A DNA stretch of 64,000 nucleotides from Bin75 sp965223955 (GTDB lineage: Bacteria > Nitrospirota > Nitrospiria > Nitrospirales > UBA8639), in NCBI GenBank assembly GCA_965223955.1, contig OZ245029.1:1178001-1242000 (forward strand), given 5' to 3'. The translations under genes and the position numbers were made by a program. The notes under the pieces are model-generated. The model ran no database searches. It saw only the letters and a program-made list of their open reading frames with translations, and was not told the origin of the DNA. This document shows, piece after piece, positions 33,601 through 43,424 of this stretch (position 1 is its first letter; every line of letters starts with the position of its first letter).

Positions 33601-34053
33601 ATGTATTGGACGTCAGGGTATACGCTGACGGAATTAATGATTGTCCTCGGTATTCTGGCGGTCGTGTTAGGGTTGAGCGGAACCTGGCTTGCCTCCCAAC
33701 TGCCGCAGTACCGCCTGAATGGGGCGGTCCGGCAAATACGCGCGGACCTCTTGGCATCCAGGGCACAAGCCGTCAGACAAGAAAATGAAGTCCGTATCTT
33801 TTTTACGGACCCGCAGCAGTATGATATTTTGGATGACGACAACAATAATGGAAGAGCCGATCCCGGTGAAGCCGTCGAATCCCGCTCGATCCGGGAGGAT
33901 TTTGCAGGAGTCGAGATTCAGTCCAACAATAATCCGATCTTCCATCCGAGGGGCACGGCCTCAAGTCTTGCCACGGTCAGGGTTTCCAATGCTTCGGCAG
34001 AAAAAGCGATCACGATCAGCATTACGGGTCGCGTGAAAGTGACAACCCCCTAG
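33601..34053 (+). CDS. FimT/GspH-type minor prepilin
   Basis: 150 residues from ATG 33601. Leader MYWTSG followed by Y-T-L-T-E-L-M-I-V-L-G-I-L-A-V-V-L-G is a prepilin peptidase site with the required Glu at +5. 'GAVRQIRADLLASRAQAVRQENEVRIFF' is the GspH/FimT pattern. Such proteins prime pilus assembly from the inner membrane. No ribosome site is seen, so a longer leader is possible. First of three pilin genes. Confidence 0.85.
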   Translation: MYWTSGYTLTELMIVLGILAVVLGLSGTWLASQLPQYRLNGAVRQIRADLLASRAQAVRQENEVRIFFTDPQQYDILDDDNNNGRADPGEAVESRSIREDFAGVEIQSNNNPIFHPRGTASSLATVRVSNASAEKAITISITGRVKVTTP

Positions 34054-34062
34054 CATCCCCGT

Positions 34063-34446
34063 ATGTACCTCGCGACAAACCATAAGGGGTTAACCCTCCT
34101 GGAGGTGGTCATTGCCATGGGGCTCTTTTTTGTCGCCGTCTTGGCCCTTTCAGGGGTGGCGGTCACGGCAAATAAAGGCGCGGCAGCGAGTAAACATCTG
34201 ACCACTGCCGCGACCCTGGCCCAGGATAAGCTGGAACAGGTGAGAAACGCCGGCTACGACGCGGGGTTGACGGCTCCCCTTGAAACCACGGAAGCCTATG
34301 ACTCCATTCCGGACTTTCCCCTGTATCAACGCGTCGTCAGGATGCAGCCCAACCGGCCCGTTCCGGGGTTGCAAACGGCAATGGTCACGGTGTGGTGGGC
34401 GGACGACCGACACTCCGTGCCCGTATCCACGATTCTTGCACCTTAG
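34063..34446 (+). CDS. PilV-like minor prepilin
   Basis: 127 residues. Leader MYLATNHKG, cleavage before LTLLEVVIAMGLFFVAVLALSG, then 'TTAATLAQDKLEQVRNAGYD', the PilV/PilI pattern. A short C-terminal domain follows. Follows the FimT-like gene by 9 bp. Confidence 0.85.
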   Translation: MYLATNHKGLTLLEVVIAMGLFFVAVLALSGVAVTANKGAAASKHLTTAATLAQDKLEQVRNAGYDAGLTAPLETTEAYDSIPDFPLYQRVVRMQPNRPVPGLQTAMVTVWWADDRHSVPVSTILAP

Positions 34447-34452
34447 AAAACG

Positions 34453-35061
34453 ATGGGTTTGATGCCCGTGACCAATCAAAGAGGAGTCACCTTAACGGAA
34501 CTGCTGATAGCCTTGGCGCTGGGTCTGTTCACCGTTGGTGCGGTCTATGGGGTGCATCTGAATCAGGTGAAGCGCCAGATCGTTCAAGAGGACGTGCTGG
34601 CCATGCAACAAACCGCTCGTGCCGCATTGGACATGATGGCCAGGGAGATCCGCATGGCAGGCTATGATCCCATGGGTGTGAATCGAGATCCCGATCCCTC
34701 GAATGATTTTCATGGGCTCAGCTATCATCCCACGGAGTTGCACGTTCGAACCGATTGGAACGGAAACGGCGTACTCACCGATTCGAAAGAATCCATTATC
34801 TACCTGTATGACGAGTCGACATCCACGTTGCGACGCAAAGTGGGAGGTGGAGGGCGACAACCCGTGGCGGAGGATATCGAGTCCTTTACTTTTTCGTATC
34901 GTGACGCCCTGGGGCATCCAACGACGCACACGCCGAGTATTCGGGCGGTTGACGTGCAGGTAACGGCCCGGTCCGCCCATGCCGACAGCCGCTATCCCGA
35001 AAACGGAGGCTATCGGACGTTGACCCTTCGATCCCGTATTACCCCGAGAAACCTGCCGTGA
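34453..35061 (+). CDS. PilW-like minor prepilin
   Basis: 202 residues. Leader up to QRG, cleavage before VTLTELLIALALGLFTVGAVYG, then 'QQTARAALDMMAREIRMAGYDP', characteristic of PilW. Starts at 34453 or 34462. In most bacteria pilX follows here; in this window the pilX-like gene is at 55515, 20 kb away. Confidence 0.87.
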   Translation: MGLMPVTNQRGVTLTELLIALALGLFTVGAVYGVHLNQVKRQIVQEDVLAMQQTARAALDMMAREIRMAGYDPMGVNRDPDPSNDFHGLSYHPTELHVRTDWNGNGVLTDSKESIIYLYDESTSTLRRKVGGGGRQPVAEDIESFTFSYRDALGHPTTHTPSIRAVDVQVTARSAHADSRYPENGGYRTLTLRSRITPRNLP

Positions 35062-35196
35062 CGGTTGCGCGCACCGTCTATTTCCTCTTCCTTGACGCCT
35101 CGGCAACGCTCCACTAATATCCGCGCCAATGCGAATCGGTCGGTCATTTCCTTCACATTTAGATTAGATTTCGCCAACGGCGGGAGGAGAGCGAAG

Positions 35197-36339
35197 ATGA
35201 GAACAATGGTTACCCTGGCTTGCTTCATCCTGAGTCTTTGCTATTGCGGGATGGCGGTGTCCCAAGACCTGCCCGATGATATTCTGGCGGATCAATACCT
35301 GCTGGAAGCGAAAAAGGCCCTTGCAAACGGCGAGCCGCAAACCGCGAGACGGGCCTTTGAGAAAATCGAAGCCTTGGATACCGAACCCCCGTTGGAATTC
35401 TTCTTTTTTTTCGGCAAACTTCTGGTTGAACACGGCGCAACAGTGGAAGACGTCCGCCAGGGACAAGTCTCACTGAAACAATTTGTCGTCAATATCGAAA
35501 AGAGTTCCGAATATTATATGCCGACCTTGGAACTGCTTTCCGTGGCAAGGGGAAAAGTCGAAAAAGCCGAGCGGCGGCAAACGGAAGAAGCAACACGACA
35601 AGCGGAGACGCAGGAACGGACCACAAGGCTCAAGGAATTGTTGCCGTCGTTATTGGAAAACCTCAAGCAGCAGATGGTCACCGTCCAGGGCGGTACGTTC
35701 ACAATGGGCTGTACGGAGGAACAGGGCAGTTGTGATGATGACGAAAAGCCGGTCCGTCAGGTACAGGTGAACAGTTTCAGGATCAGCAAGTATCAGGTGA
35801 CCCAGGATCTGTGGGCGGCGGTGATGGGCAAGAATCCGAGCAAGTTCCGCAACTGCCCCCGGTGTCCCGTGGAGAACGTGGGTTGGGATGACACCAAAAC
35901 GTTTCTCAAGAAATTGAACGCGCTGACCGGAGAACGGTATCGGCTGCCGACTGATGCGGAATGGGAGTATGCCGCCAGGGGTGGGCAAAAAAGTCAAGCG
36001 CACCTCTACGTCGGGAGTGATGACCTTGATTCGGTCTCCTGGTATGACAAGAATAGCGGCAACAGGGTCCACCAGGTCGGGCAAAAGCAACCCAATGGGT
36101 TGGGACTGTACGACATGAGCGGGAACGTCTGGGAGTGGGTAGAGGATTGTTGGAACAAGAAGTACCCGGGCCCCCCGGCTGACGGGAGCGCGTGGAAGAG
36201 CAGGGATTGTGCGCGGCACATGTTGCGTGGCGGTGCCTGGACCAGCTACCCGAGGTACCTGCGTTCCTCGAATCGCTACTGGAATTTGTCCGCCTTCCTG
36301 CGCGACGACGTCGGGTTTCGCCTGGCCGGGACGCCGTAA
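35197..36339 (+). CDS. Exported formylglycine-generating-enzyme-like (SUMF1/FGE) domain protein
   Basis: 380 residues, GGGAGGAG 7 bases before ATG 35197. Signal peptide, a helical/coiled-coil region (about 25-150, with Glu/Lys/Gln-rich stretch), then a complete FGE-sulfatase domain: 'MVTVQGGTFTMGC', 'RQVQVNSFRISKYQVTQDLWAAVMGKNPS', 'RLPTDAEWEYAARGG', 'GLYDMSGNVWEWVEDCW', 'MLRGGAWTSYPRYLRSSNR'. Many such bacterial proteins are not enzymes but C-type-lectin-like folds; the Cys needed for true FGE activity could not be confirmed. It converges with the exporter gene with a 1-bp gap. Confidence 0.87.
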   Translation: MRTMVTLACFILSLCYCGMAVSQDLPDDILADQYLLEAKKALANGEPQTARRAFEKIEALDTEPPLEFFFFFGKLLVEHGATVEDVRQGQVSLKQFVVNIEKSSEYYMPTLELLSVARGKVEKAERRQTEEATRQAETQERTTRLKELLPSLLENLKQQMVTVQGGTFTMGCTEEQGSCDDDEKPVRQVQVNSFRISKYQVTQDLWAAVMGKNPSKFRNCPRCPVENVGWDDTKTFLKKLNALTGERYRLPTDAEWEYAARGGQKSQAHLYVGSDDLDSVSWYDKNSGNRVHQVGQKQPNGLGLYDMSGNVWEWVEDCWNKKYPGPPADGSAWKSRDCARHMLRGGAWTSYPRYLRSSNRYWNLSAFLRDDVGFRLAGTP

Positions 36340-36340
36340 G

Positions 36341-37978
36341 TCATCCTTGCTCCGGTGCATGCGCCGAACCGCCCGGCGTGCCCAGGAACAGCACGGCAAC
36401 GACGGACAGCGATATCGCCACCGCGCCGACCGTGAGCGTGTCTCCCACCGCCCCGGCCAGCGCGGAGTTGAGAGCGTCGAGCAGGCTGTCCGCCATCCGA
36501 ACGCCGTCAGCCCCTGCCTCCGCGAATTCGGCTCTGAGCATGTCGGTGGTGGACGGATCGAACAGCACCTGCGGGTTGTTCTTGATGGCGTCGAGCCGGC
36601 CCGGGGAGAGCGAGGCCCTCACGGTATCGGAGAGTGCCCCCTCCAGCCTCCAGGAGAACCTTTTCGTCAACACGACGCCCAGCACGGCGAGACCCATCAT
36701 CCCGCCCACCAACCGGTAGAACATGAGCATGGAAGTGGCCAGTCCCCTGAACCTGAACGGCACCGAGTTCTGCACGGCCACGGTGAACACGGGCAGCGTC
36801 CCGCCAAGGCCAAGCCCCATGATCACGATGTATCCCACGGCGCCGGCGAAATTCGTCTCTTCATTCATGGAGGAGATGAGAAACATACCTACCGTCATGA
36901 GCCCCGTACTGAAGAGGGCCTGTATCCGATAACGTCCGGTCCTCTGGAGCAGGAGTCCGGACAGAATGGCCCCGAACGCGACTGCGAGCATCATGGGCGT
37001 CAGGAAACTGCCGCTGCTGGTCGCGGAAACGCCCAGCACTCCCTGAAAGAACAGGGGCACGAACATGATGCTGCTGTACATGGCGAGCCCGCTTAGGAAC
37101 ATCACGATCATCGAGACGGCCACCGTCCGGTGTCGGTAGACGTCCAGGGGCATGATGGGAGACTCCGACCGTGACTCGATGACCACGAAAGCCGCGGCCA
37201 TGGCCAACCCGAATGCCAGGAAGCCGATGGTCTGCGGCGAACTCCATGCATACTGGACGCCGCCCCAAGACAGCGCGAGCAGGATGGGCACCACGGCGAG
37301 TATCAGGGTCGCCATGCCCGGATAGTCCAGGCTTCGCTTCTCGACCTCGGGCCTGATTCGTGGGAAGGTCCGTGCGACCAACAACAACACCGGAATCCCG
37401 GCCGGCACGTTGAACAGGAAGATCCAGTTCCAGGACAAGTTGTCGGTGATGACGCCGCCCAAGGTAGGCCCTATAACCGAGGCCATGCCGAACACGAGGC
37501 CGATCAGTCCTTGAAACTTGCCTCGTTCTTCGGGTGGAAACAGGTCGGCAATGGCCACGAAGCTCGTGGTCATGATGATCCCGCCTCCGATGCCCTGGAT
37601 GGCACGAAACGCGATGAGTTGGGTCATCGTTTGGCTCATACCGGTCGGAACCGAACCGATCATAAAGACGGTGATGCCCAAGAGAAGGAAGATCCTGCGC
37701 CCGTAGAGGTCGGAGAGCCTGCCCACGATCGGGACCGCGACCGCGGACGCCACCAGATAGGCGGTCGAAGCCCATGTGTAGCGGTCGAATCCGCCCAGGT
37801 CGGTGATGATGCGGGGCATCGCGGTGGCGACGATGGTCTGGCTCAGCGCGGCCAGGAACATCGCCAGCATCACTCCGGTCAGCGTCAGCAGAAGCTGTCT
37901 TCGGGGAAGGGGGACGAAGTCGCTTGCCATCGATTGATCGGCAGCGTCCACGGAATTGGGGCCGACGTTCATGTGCAT
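36341..37978 (-). CDS. MFS drug:H+ antiporter, DHA2 (14-TM) family
   Basis: 545 residues, 14 hydrophobic segments. Motif A 'GRLSDLYGRRIFLLLG' and motif C 'GPTLGGVITDNLSWNWIFLFNVPAGIPVLLL' are the DHA2 (EmrB/QacA) signatures. It should export lipophilic drugs or lipid-like compounds from the inner membrane. No EmrA-like partner or regulator lies nearby. The DNA is more GC-rich than its neighbours, suggesting acquisition from elsewhere (visual impression, not measured). Confidence 0.92.
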   Translation of the reverse strand: MHMNVGPNSVDAADQSMASDFVPLPRRQLLLTLTGVMLAMFLAALSQTIVATAMPRIITDLGGFDRYTWASTAYLVASAVAVPIVGRLSDLYGRRIFLLLGITVFMIGSVPTGMSQTMTQLIAFRAIQGIGGGIIMTTSFVAIADLFPPEERGKFQGLIGLVFGMASVIGPTLGGVITDNLSWNWIFLFNVPAGIPVLLLVARTFPRIRPEVEKRSLDYPGMATLILAVVPILLALSWGGVQYAWSSPQTIGFLAFGLAMAAAFVVIESRSESPIMPLDVYRHRTVAVSMIVMFLSGLAMYSSIMFVPLFFQGVLGVSATSSGSFLTPMMLAVAFGAILSGLLLQRTGRYRIQALFSTGLMTVGMFLISSMNEETNFAGAVGYIVIMGLGLGGTLPVFTVAVQNSVPFRFRGLATSMLMFYRLVGGMMGLAVLGVVLTKRFSWRLEGALSDTVRASLSPGRLDAIKNNPQVLFDPSTTDMLRAEFAEAGADGVRMADSLLDALNSALAGAVGDTLTVGAVAISLSVVAVLFLGTPGGSAHAPEQG

Positions 37979-38123
37979 CTTATTTCCTCAGGGCTTGTTT
38001 CGGAGGAAATTCCCTTGTCCGTGAACGGTTACGATTGTCGAGATACGATCACGTAGCATAATATAGGGAAGCAGTGAAAAGAAGAGGAAAAACTGATCGT
38101 GCAATAAAGAAAGGAGAAACCGT

Positions 38124-38492
38124 ATGAGTGCACCAGGTCATCCCCATGCGATTACCATCGAGAAAAATCCCAATCGCATAAAGGTCGCGTTTCACGGAAC
38201 CGTGATCGCCGATACCACCCAGGCCTTGATTCTGAAGGAAGGACCGCTGCCGCCGGCCACGTACATTCCCCGTCAAGACGTGCAGATGTCCTATCTTCAG
38301 AGGACGGACCACTCCACCCACTGCCCATTCAAAGGCGATGCGTCATATTTTTCCGTTCAGGTCGATGACCAAATGGCCGACAACGCCGTCTGGACCTACG
38401 AAACCCCCATCGACGCCGTGGCGCAGATCAAGGATTGCCTGAGTTTTTACGTGGAAAAGCTGGACGTGATCGAAGAATCGCCGGAGAATTGA
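38124..38492 (+). CDS. DUF427 family protein
   Basis: 122 residues. 'AITIEKNPNRIKVAFHGTVIADTTQALILKEGPLPPATYIPRQDVQMSYLQRTDHSTHCPFKGDASYFSV' is the DUF427 pattern (small beta-strand fold). Function unknown. 'aaggaga' precedes the ATG. Confidence 0.9.
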   Translation: MSAPGHPHAITIEKNPNRIKVAFHGTVIADTTQALILKEGPLPPATYIPRQDVQMSYLQRTDHSTHCPFKGDASYFSVQVDDQMADNAVWTYETPIDAVAQIKDCLSFYVEKLDVIEESPEN

Positions 38493-38573
38493 TTAACCGT
38501 CCGGCAAATCCCATTGCACACCATAGAATTGTCGAATCAAATCGGCACCGTACGCCAGGGATGGCACTGCGGT

Positions 38574-38619
38574 TCTCCAAAAACACGCGAGCCCTGGCAG
38601 ATGCTCTCTGCCAGGGCTC
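38574..38619 (-). terminator. Terminator hairpin after icd
   Basis: CGAGCCCTGGCAGA - tgctc - TCTGCCAGGGCTCG (38587-38619), a perfect 14-bp stem. On the minus strand it is followed by 'CGTGTTTTT', suiting the isocitrate dehydrogenase gene that ends at 38658. It may also stop transcription from the DUF427 gene. Confidence 0.75.
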
Positions 38620-38657
38620 GGCATGCGGACCGCCTTCATACGGGCTGATCACATGGG

Positions 38658-40892
38658 TCACCCCAGGGTGGCCAGGATATTGTTGAACGTGGCGCTCGGG
38701 CGCATGGCCGCTTCGACCTTGACCGGATCGGGGTGGTAATAGCCACCGACGTCCATGGGCTTGCCCTTCGTGGCCTTCAGTTCTTCGAGGATTTTCTCGA
38801 TGTTGGCTTCAAGCTCTTTCGCCACCGGCGCAAACTTTTGCTGCAACGCCGGATCGTCGGTTTGCGCGGCGAGTTCCTGTGCCCAATACATGGCTTCGTA
38901 CACGTGGCTTCCGAGGTTATCCAACTCGCCCAGCACCCGACCGGGTGACTTGCGGTTCTCCATGAGTTTGCCCGTGGCCCGGTCCAGGGTCTCCGCAAGG
39001 ACTTGCGCTCTTTTATTGTCGCGGGTTCGGGCTAAATGCGCAAAGGATTCCGCCAATGCGAGAAATTCACCCAAAGAATCCCAGCGCAAGTGGCCTTCTT
39101 TCACAAACTGCTGCACGTGTTTCGGGGCTGATCCGCCGGCACCTGTTTCAAACAAGCCACCGCCGTTGATGAGTGGAACAATGGAGAGCATCTTGGCGCT
39201 GGTGCCCAGTTCCAGGATCGGGAACAGGTCGGTAAGATAATCCCGAAGGACGTTGCCGGTCGCGGCAATCGTGTCCTGCCCGTCTTTGGCCCGTTTGAGC
39301 GAAAGCTTCATGGCATCCACCGGCGCCATGATTTGAATATCCAGGCCCGTGGTATCATGGTCCTTCAAATAGCGGTTCATTGTTTCGATGAGTTGTGCGT
39401 CATGTGCCCTGTCCTTGTTCAACCAGAACACCACGGGCGTTGAGGACGCCTTGGCACGATTCACGGCCAACTTCACCCAGTCCTGAATCGGGATATCCTT
39501 GACCGTGCACGCGCGGAAGATATCCCCTTTTCCCACGTTTTGTTCATGCAGGACGTTCCCGCCTCCATCGATCATGCGGATGGTGCCTTCTCCGGGCGCT
39601 TCGTAGGTCTTGTCGTGCGATCCGTATTCTTCAGCTTTTTGGGCCATGAGTCCCACGTTTGGCACGCTGCCCATGGCTGCCGGATTGAATGCCCCGTTTT
39701 CCCGGCAGAAATCGACGACGGCCTGATAAATGCCCGCATAACTGCGGTCCGGGATCATGGCCTTCATGTCGTATTCCTTGCCGTCCGGGCCCCACATTTT
39801 CCCGCCGACGCGAAGCGCCGCCGCCATCGAAGCATCGATGATGATGTCACTCGGCACGTGCAGGTTGGTGATGCCCCTGTCGGAGTCCACCATGGCGAGA
39901 TCCGGGCCCTGGTCCATGGCCGCTTGAAGGTCGGCTTTGATTTCCTCCTGCTGCGAGGCCGGCAAGGTGCCGATTTTGGCGTATACGTCACCCAACCCGT
40001 TGTTGGGATTGACCCCGAGTTCGGCAAAAACCTTTTCATGTTTCTTAAAGACGTCTTCAAAATAGACGGACACGCAATGACCGAAAATAATAGGGTCCGA
40101 CACTTTCATCATGGTGGCCTTCATGTGCAGGGACAAGAGAATGTCGCTCTTTTTGGCGTCTTCGATTTGTTCCTTGAAGAATTGACGTAACGCGCCGGCG
40201 CTCATCTTCGTGGTGTCGACCACGTCGTCTTTGTCGAGGGTGACGTTGTCTTTCAACACGGTCGTGCTGCCGTCCGTGCCGACAAATTCGATGCGGCCCT
40301 TTCCCGCCGTGTGCTCGGTAATCGTCGTTGATTTTTCGTTGGCAAAGAAGTCTCCATCCGTCATATGGGCCACGTGCGTTCTCGAATCTTTGGCCCAGGC
40401 CCCCATTTTATGCGGATTCTTTTGGGCATATTGCTTCACGGAGGCAGACGCTCGGCGATCGGAATTGCCTTGTCGTAACACCGGGTTCACCGCGCTGCCC
40501 TTCACCTTGTCGAATTTCGCTTTCGTGTTCTTTTCTTCATCGGTTTTGGGGTCTTCCGGGCAGTCGGGAATGGCGTACCCCTGGGATTGCAATTCGGCAA
40601 CCGCGGCTTTGATTTGAGGAATCGATGCGCTGATATTCGGGAGTTTGATGACGTTGGCTTCCGGCGTTTCCACCATGTCGCCCAGGACGGCGAGATCGTC
40701 GGGCTGCCGTTGGTCCGGCTTCAAGGCGTCGGGAAATTGCGCGATGATTCGGCCGGCCAGCGAAATGTCCTTCCTGCCGACGTTCACTCCTGCGGTTTTG
40801 GCAAAGGCCTGGATGACCGGCAGAAACGATCCGCTCGCCAGTTCCGGCGCTTCGTCGACTTTTGTATAAATAATATCCGGTTCTGCTGACAT
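38658..40892 (-). CDS. icd: Monomeric NADP-dependent isocitrate dehydrogenase
   Basis: 744 residues, the length of monomeric (type II) IDH rather than the 420-residue dimeric form. Recognised from 'IIYTKVDEAPELASGSFLPVIQAFAKTAGVNVGRKDISLAGRIIAQFPD', 'LVKVGLP'-type and 'VSDPIIFGHCVSVYFEDVF', 'KPMDVGGYYHPDPVKVEAAMRPSATFN'. Catalyses isocitrate/2-oxoglutarate interconversion with NADPH; in an rTCA organism it would run in the reductive direction. The start at 40892 is set by GAGGAGG 6 bases upstream. It is apart from the other rTCA genes and lies in an accessory-rich stretch. Confidence 0.95.
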   Translation of the reverse strand: MSAEPDIIYTKVDEAPELASGSFLPVIQAFAKTAGVNVGRKDISLAGRIIAQFPDALKPDQRQPDDLAVLGDMVETPEANVIKLPNISASIPQIKAAVAELQSQGYAIPDCPEDPKTDEEKNTKAKFDKVKGSAVNPVLRQGNSDRRASASVKQYAQKNPHKMGAWAKDSRTHVAHMTDGDFFANEKSTTITEHTAGKGRIEFVGTDGSTTVLKDNVTLDKDDVVDTTKMSAGALRQFFKEQIEDAKKSDILLSLHMKATMMKVSDPIIFGHCVSVYFEDVFKKHEKVFAELGVNPNNGLGDVYAKIGTLPASQQEEIKADLQAAMDQGPDLAMVDSDRGITNLHVPSDIIIDASMAAALRVGGKMWGPDGKEYDMKAMIPDRSYAGIYQAVVDFCRENGAFNPAAMGSVPNVGLMAQKAEEYGSHDKTYEAPGEGTIRMIDGGGNVLHEQNVGKGDIFRACTVKDIPIQDWVKLAVNRAKASSTPVVFWLNKDRAHDAQLIETMNRYLKDHDTTGLDIQIMAPVDAMKLSLKRAKDGQDTIAATGNVLRDYLTDLFPILELGTSAKMLSIVPLINGGGLFETGAGGSAPKHVQQFVKEGHLRWDSLGEFLALAESFAHLARTRDNKRAQVLAETLDRATGKLMENRKSPGRVLGELDNLGSHVYEAMYWAQELAAQTDDPALQQKFAPVAKELEANIEKILEELKATKGKPMDVGGYYHPDPVKVEAAMRPSATFNNILATLG

Positions 40893-41801
40893 GAGTTCCT
40901 CCTCAAGTTTCAAAGTTGTATAAGCGCAAACAAAAACAGCCGGAATACGATTCCGGAGCCCGAACGAACAATTCTAGAAGAGAACCGGCAATCGACGCAA
41001 TCAACCGAAAGCCCCAGTGCCCATCCAACAAAAGGACCAGAACGGAATGGGTCCGATAGGCAGCCAGGCCACGCTCCCTCTGTCACCCCCGTCTTTCCCT
41101 CTCTGTCATTCCCGACATTTTTAATCGGGAATCCAGGGTCTGTGTTCTTTCCCTTCCCCTTCCTCTGTAGTGGCGCCATTTAATGGCGCCTTCCCTTCTT
41201 GGCAGTAGAAAAGAGGGCGGCATCTAATGCCGCCCTCTTTTCTCCCCTCTGTCATCCTCGCCTTCTCCCCCTCTGTCATCCTCGACACCTGTCCCCGACG
41301 TTCGTAATCGGGGATCCAGTCAAAGAAAGGATCCATCCTTCTGTTTCCTTCTCTTCGTCTTCGTAGGCCCTCCCCAATCTGTCATTCCCGCGCACACGGG
41401 AATCCAGTGTCTTTACGGGCCCATAAACGTCCATTTATAGGCCCGTAAACGTATGATAAATGTCCCTATATCGCCCCACCTCATAGCCGTATTGTTCTCT
41501 TGGTCTTTTCCTTCATTTGTACCCGCGCCATCTAATGCCACTGTTTTTCCCTCTCCCTCTAGGAAAAGGCTTGCCCCGGCCTTGATCCGGGATCCCGCGT
41601 CTTTCTTTTCCCCTCATTTGGAAAGCGGGCAAGGGCAGGCAGAAACCGTTGGGCATTCGAGCCTACCGCTGGCAAAGCCGGTCACTTTAGACCTGAATTG
41701 GAGGAAGCTCAGCTAGGTGATACCACGAAAATAACAGTATGAAGCATTTTGTACGGAAGTGGGCTGAGGCTTTTGCGTAATCAGGGATTACGTGAAATCG
41801 T
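40893..41801. repeat. Repeat-filled gap of about 900 bp
   Basis: No gene is supported here. Hairpin repeats at 41102-41137, 41169-41193, 41214-41238, 41290-41320 and 41381-41413 belong to the 'cgacatttttaatcgg', 'ggcgccatttaatggcgcc' and 'tcattcccgcg' families. A strong 16-bp-arm hairpin (one mismatch) lies at 41412-41449: TTTACGGGCC and GGCCCGTAAA ends. Confidence 0.8.
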
Positions 41802-43424
41802 TTATTGAAGCAAGAAGCCTCTAATTTTATCGACACCAAGTACAATCTCTCTAGCGGTTTTTGGGGATACCGGTTCGTGGCTGTGCACTATCTCATTACG
41901 AAGCTTTAGCCATTGTGATATTTGCTGAACGTTGAATTGTCCAAGCAAGCCTCTCTCGGCAGCGATCGCGAGCACTTTTCTCAGGGATACAAATTGTCTA
42001 TCTCTATTAAGTGATAACTCAAACTGTTCTCGCAATATAGCTTCGAGCTGCGTGATCGCTGAAATAACCGCTGCCCTGTACTCGTGGGCGCGAAGTAAAC
42101 GTTGTGCTTCATGAGGGAGGCTAAACCCGAGTTCTTCCGCCGCTTTCTGAAGTAACTCCTTCAAAGCGTCAAAAAATCGTTGACCTTCAACTGAGTCAAC
42201 TGAAGCTAAAACTGAGGCTAAATCCGGCCTGTAAAGGATCCGAAATTGTTGGATGGCGATGGGAATAGAGGCACCTTCCTCAATGATTACAAGAAGCCTG
42301 TCAGGCTCATTTCTCGCAAACGCCATGCGAGCCTCAGCTAACGTGAACTCGCTAGATGCGTCTACTACGACGAGAAAGGCTCTGGAAATTAAAGCGTCGA
42401 TTTTTGCGACAACATTCTCACCTGGAGAGACGACCTCATCTGCCGTCAACGGTACGAGTCCTACTTTTCGAACTAGTGGAAACACCTGCTCGCGATAAAA
42501 TGGTTGCGCCGATAACGGGAGCGCGAAGAAACAAAGCCGGGTAGCTGCGTCGCCTGGAAGTGAAAGTTCCCGTAATGGTTCTACTTCTATAACTTGACTC
42601 CCTGCCACAATGTTTTCCCGCCAATAGTCTCTCAGTTCGTCAAAGGCTTTGGAAAGAATTTCTCCGTACCTACTTTTGGCGCCAGCTAAGTTAATTACCT
42701 TCACACCGCGACGTTGAAACCGCGCCACTTCCGCAGGCTCCGCGCCAACACACAATACGTACGCTAACCGTCGCGCCTTACCAAGACGCTCTCCAACGAC
42801 TTGCCACACTTGACGGAAATCTGGATCATCTAAACTGTATCCAATCAAAATAGCAGTTCGAGTGATGAGGAGGTTCGCGAGATATGTCGCGATGACAGGG
42901 TAGCGCTCAAGGAATTTGTCGTAATCTTCCTCAGTGATAATCAAGCGCTTCGGGTGGTTCAGGTCACCATGTAGCTTCAACAAGGCAATGCTCGAACCGT
43001 GCAAATTTATGGATAGCTGATCTTCATCAATGAGTGGCGTGCAAGATCTTGGCGTAAGTTCGTACTGCCGCTCAAGGAGAAAATCAAAATTGGTAGTGCA
43101 AACAATATCAAATTGTAAGGCGCAGAATGCGCGGTGTGTGGTTCCTGGCTTGGCTTCATTTATGGAAACCAAGTCGGATAGTTTTTCGATGAGTTTGGGG
43201 CGACCGAACTCATGCGCATACGCAGAAATAGCATCGATGGGATTAACATATCCATAATTTGGCATGTCGTTAGCGAGGTTTTCGCCAAGCTCATTCCAAA
43301 GCGGCACCTTTCGCTGAGATGAAAGAACGGCGTTTTTTGACAAACCAGCGCCGACGACTGGAAGCCAGCGACCGTTAACAAGATCATCAAGCAATGGCTT
43401 TGGAAAATGTTTAAGATATTTCAT
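41802..43424 (-). CDS. SIR2 - TIR-like nucleotide-binding - HEPN-like fusion protein (probable anti-phage effector)
   Basis: 540 residues, soluble. Residues 20-260: SIR2-like domain with GAGLS (25-29), TTNFD (N112), LKLHGDL (H152) and 'IGYSLDDPDF' (194-203), all retained, so NAD+ cleavage is plausible. Residues 295-385: 'FFALPLSAQPFYREQVFPLVRKVGLVPLTADEVVSPGENVV' and 'AFLVVVDASSEFTLAEARMAFARNEPDRLLVIIEE', the pattern of TIR-like predicted nucleotide-binding domains. Residues 440-540: helical, with R509-N-x-x-x-H514, a HEPN-type RNase motif. SIR2 and HEPN effectors abort phage infection in several known systems; this three-part order is not one I can name. It stands alone, opposite to the 44310-47370 operon. 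Confidence 0.82.
   Translation of the reverse strand: MKYLKHFPKPLLDDLVNGRWLPVVGAGLSKNAVLSSQRKVPLWNELGENLANDMPNYGYVNPIDAISAYAHEFGRPKLIEKLSDLVSINEAKPGTTHRAFCALQFDIVCTTNFDFLLERQYELTPRSCTPLIDEDQLSINLHGSSIALLKLHGDLNHPKRLIITEEDYDKFLERYPVIATYLANLLITRTAILIGYSLDDPDFRQVWQVVGERLGKARRLAYVLCVGAEPAEVARFQRRGVKVINLAGAKSRYGEILSKAFDELRDYWRENIVAGSQVIEVEPLRELSLPGDAATRLCFFALPLSAQPFYREQVFPLVRKVGLVPLTADEVVSPGENVVAKIDALISRAFLVVVDASSEFTLAEARMAFARNEPDRLLVIIEEGASIPIAIQQFRILYRPDLASVLASVDSVEGQRFFDALKELLQKAAEELGFSLPHEAQRLLRAHEYRAAVISAITQLEAILREQFELSLNRDRQFVSLRKVLAIAAERGLLGQFNVQQISQWLKLRNEIVHSHEPVSPKTAREIVLGVDKIRGFLLQ

Noticed and set aside
36341..37978. Regulator or membrane-fusion partner for the DHA2 exporter
   Set aside because: Neighbours are an FGE-like protein and DUF427; neither fits.
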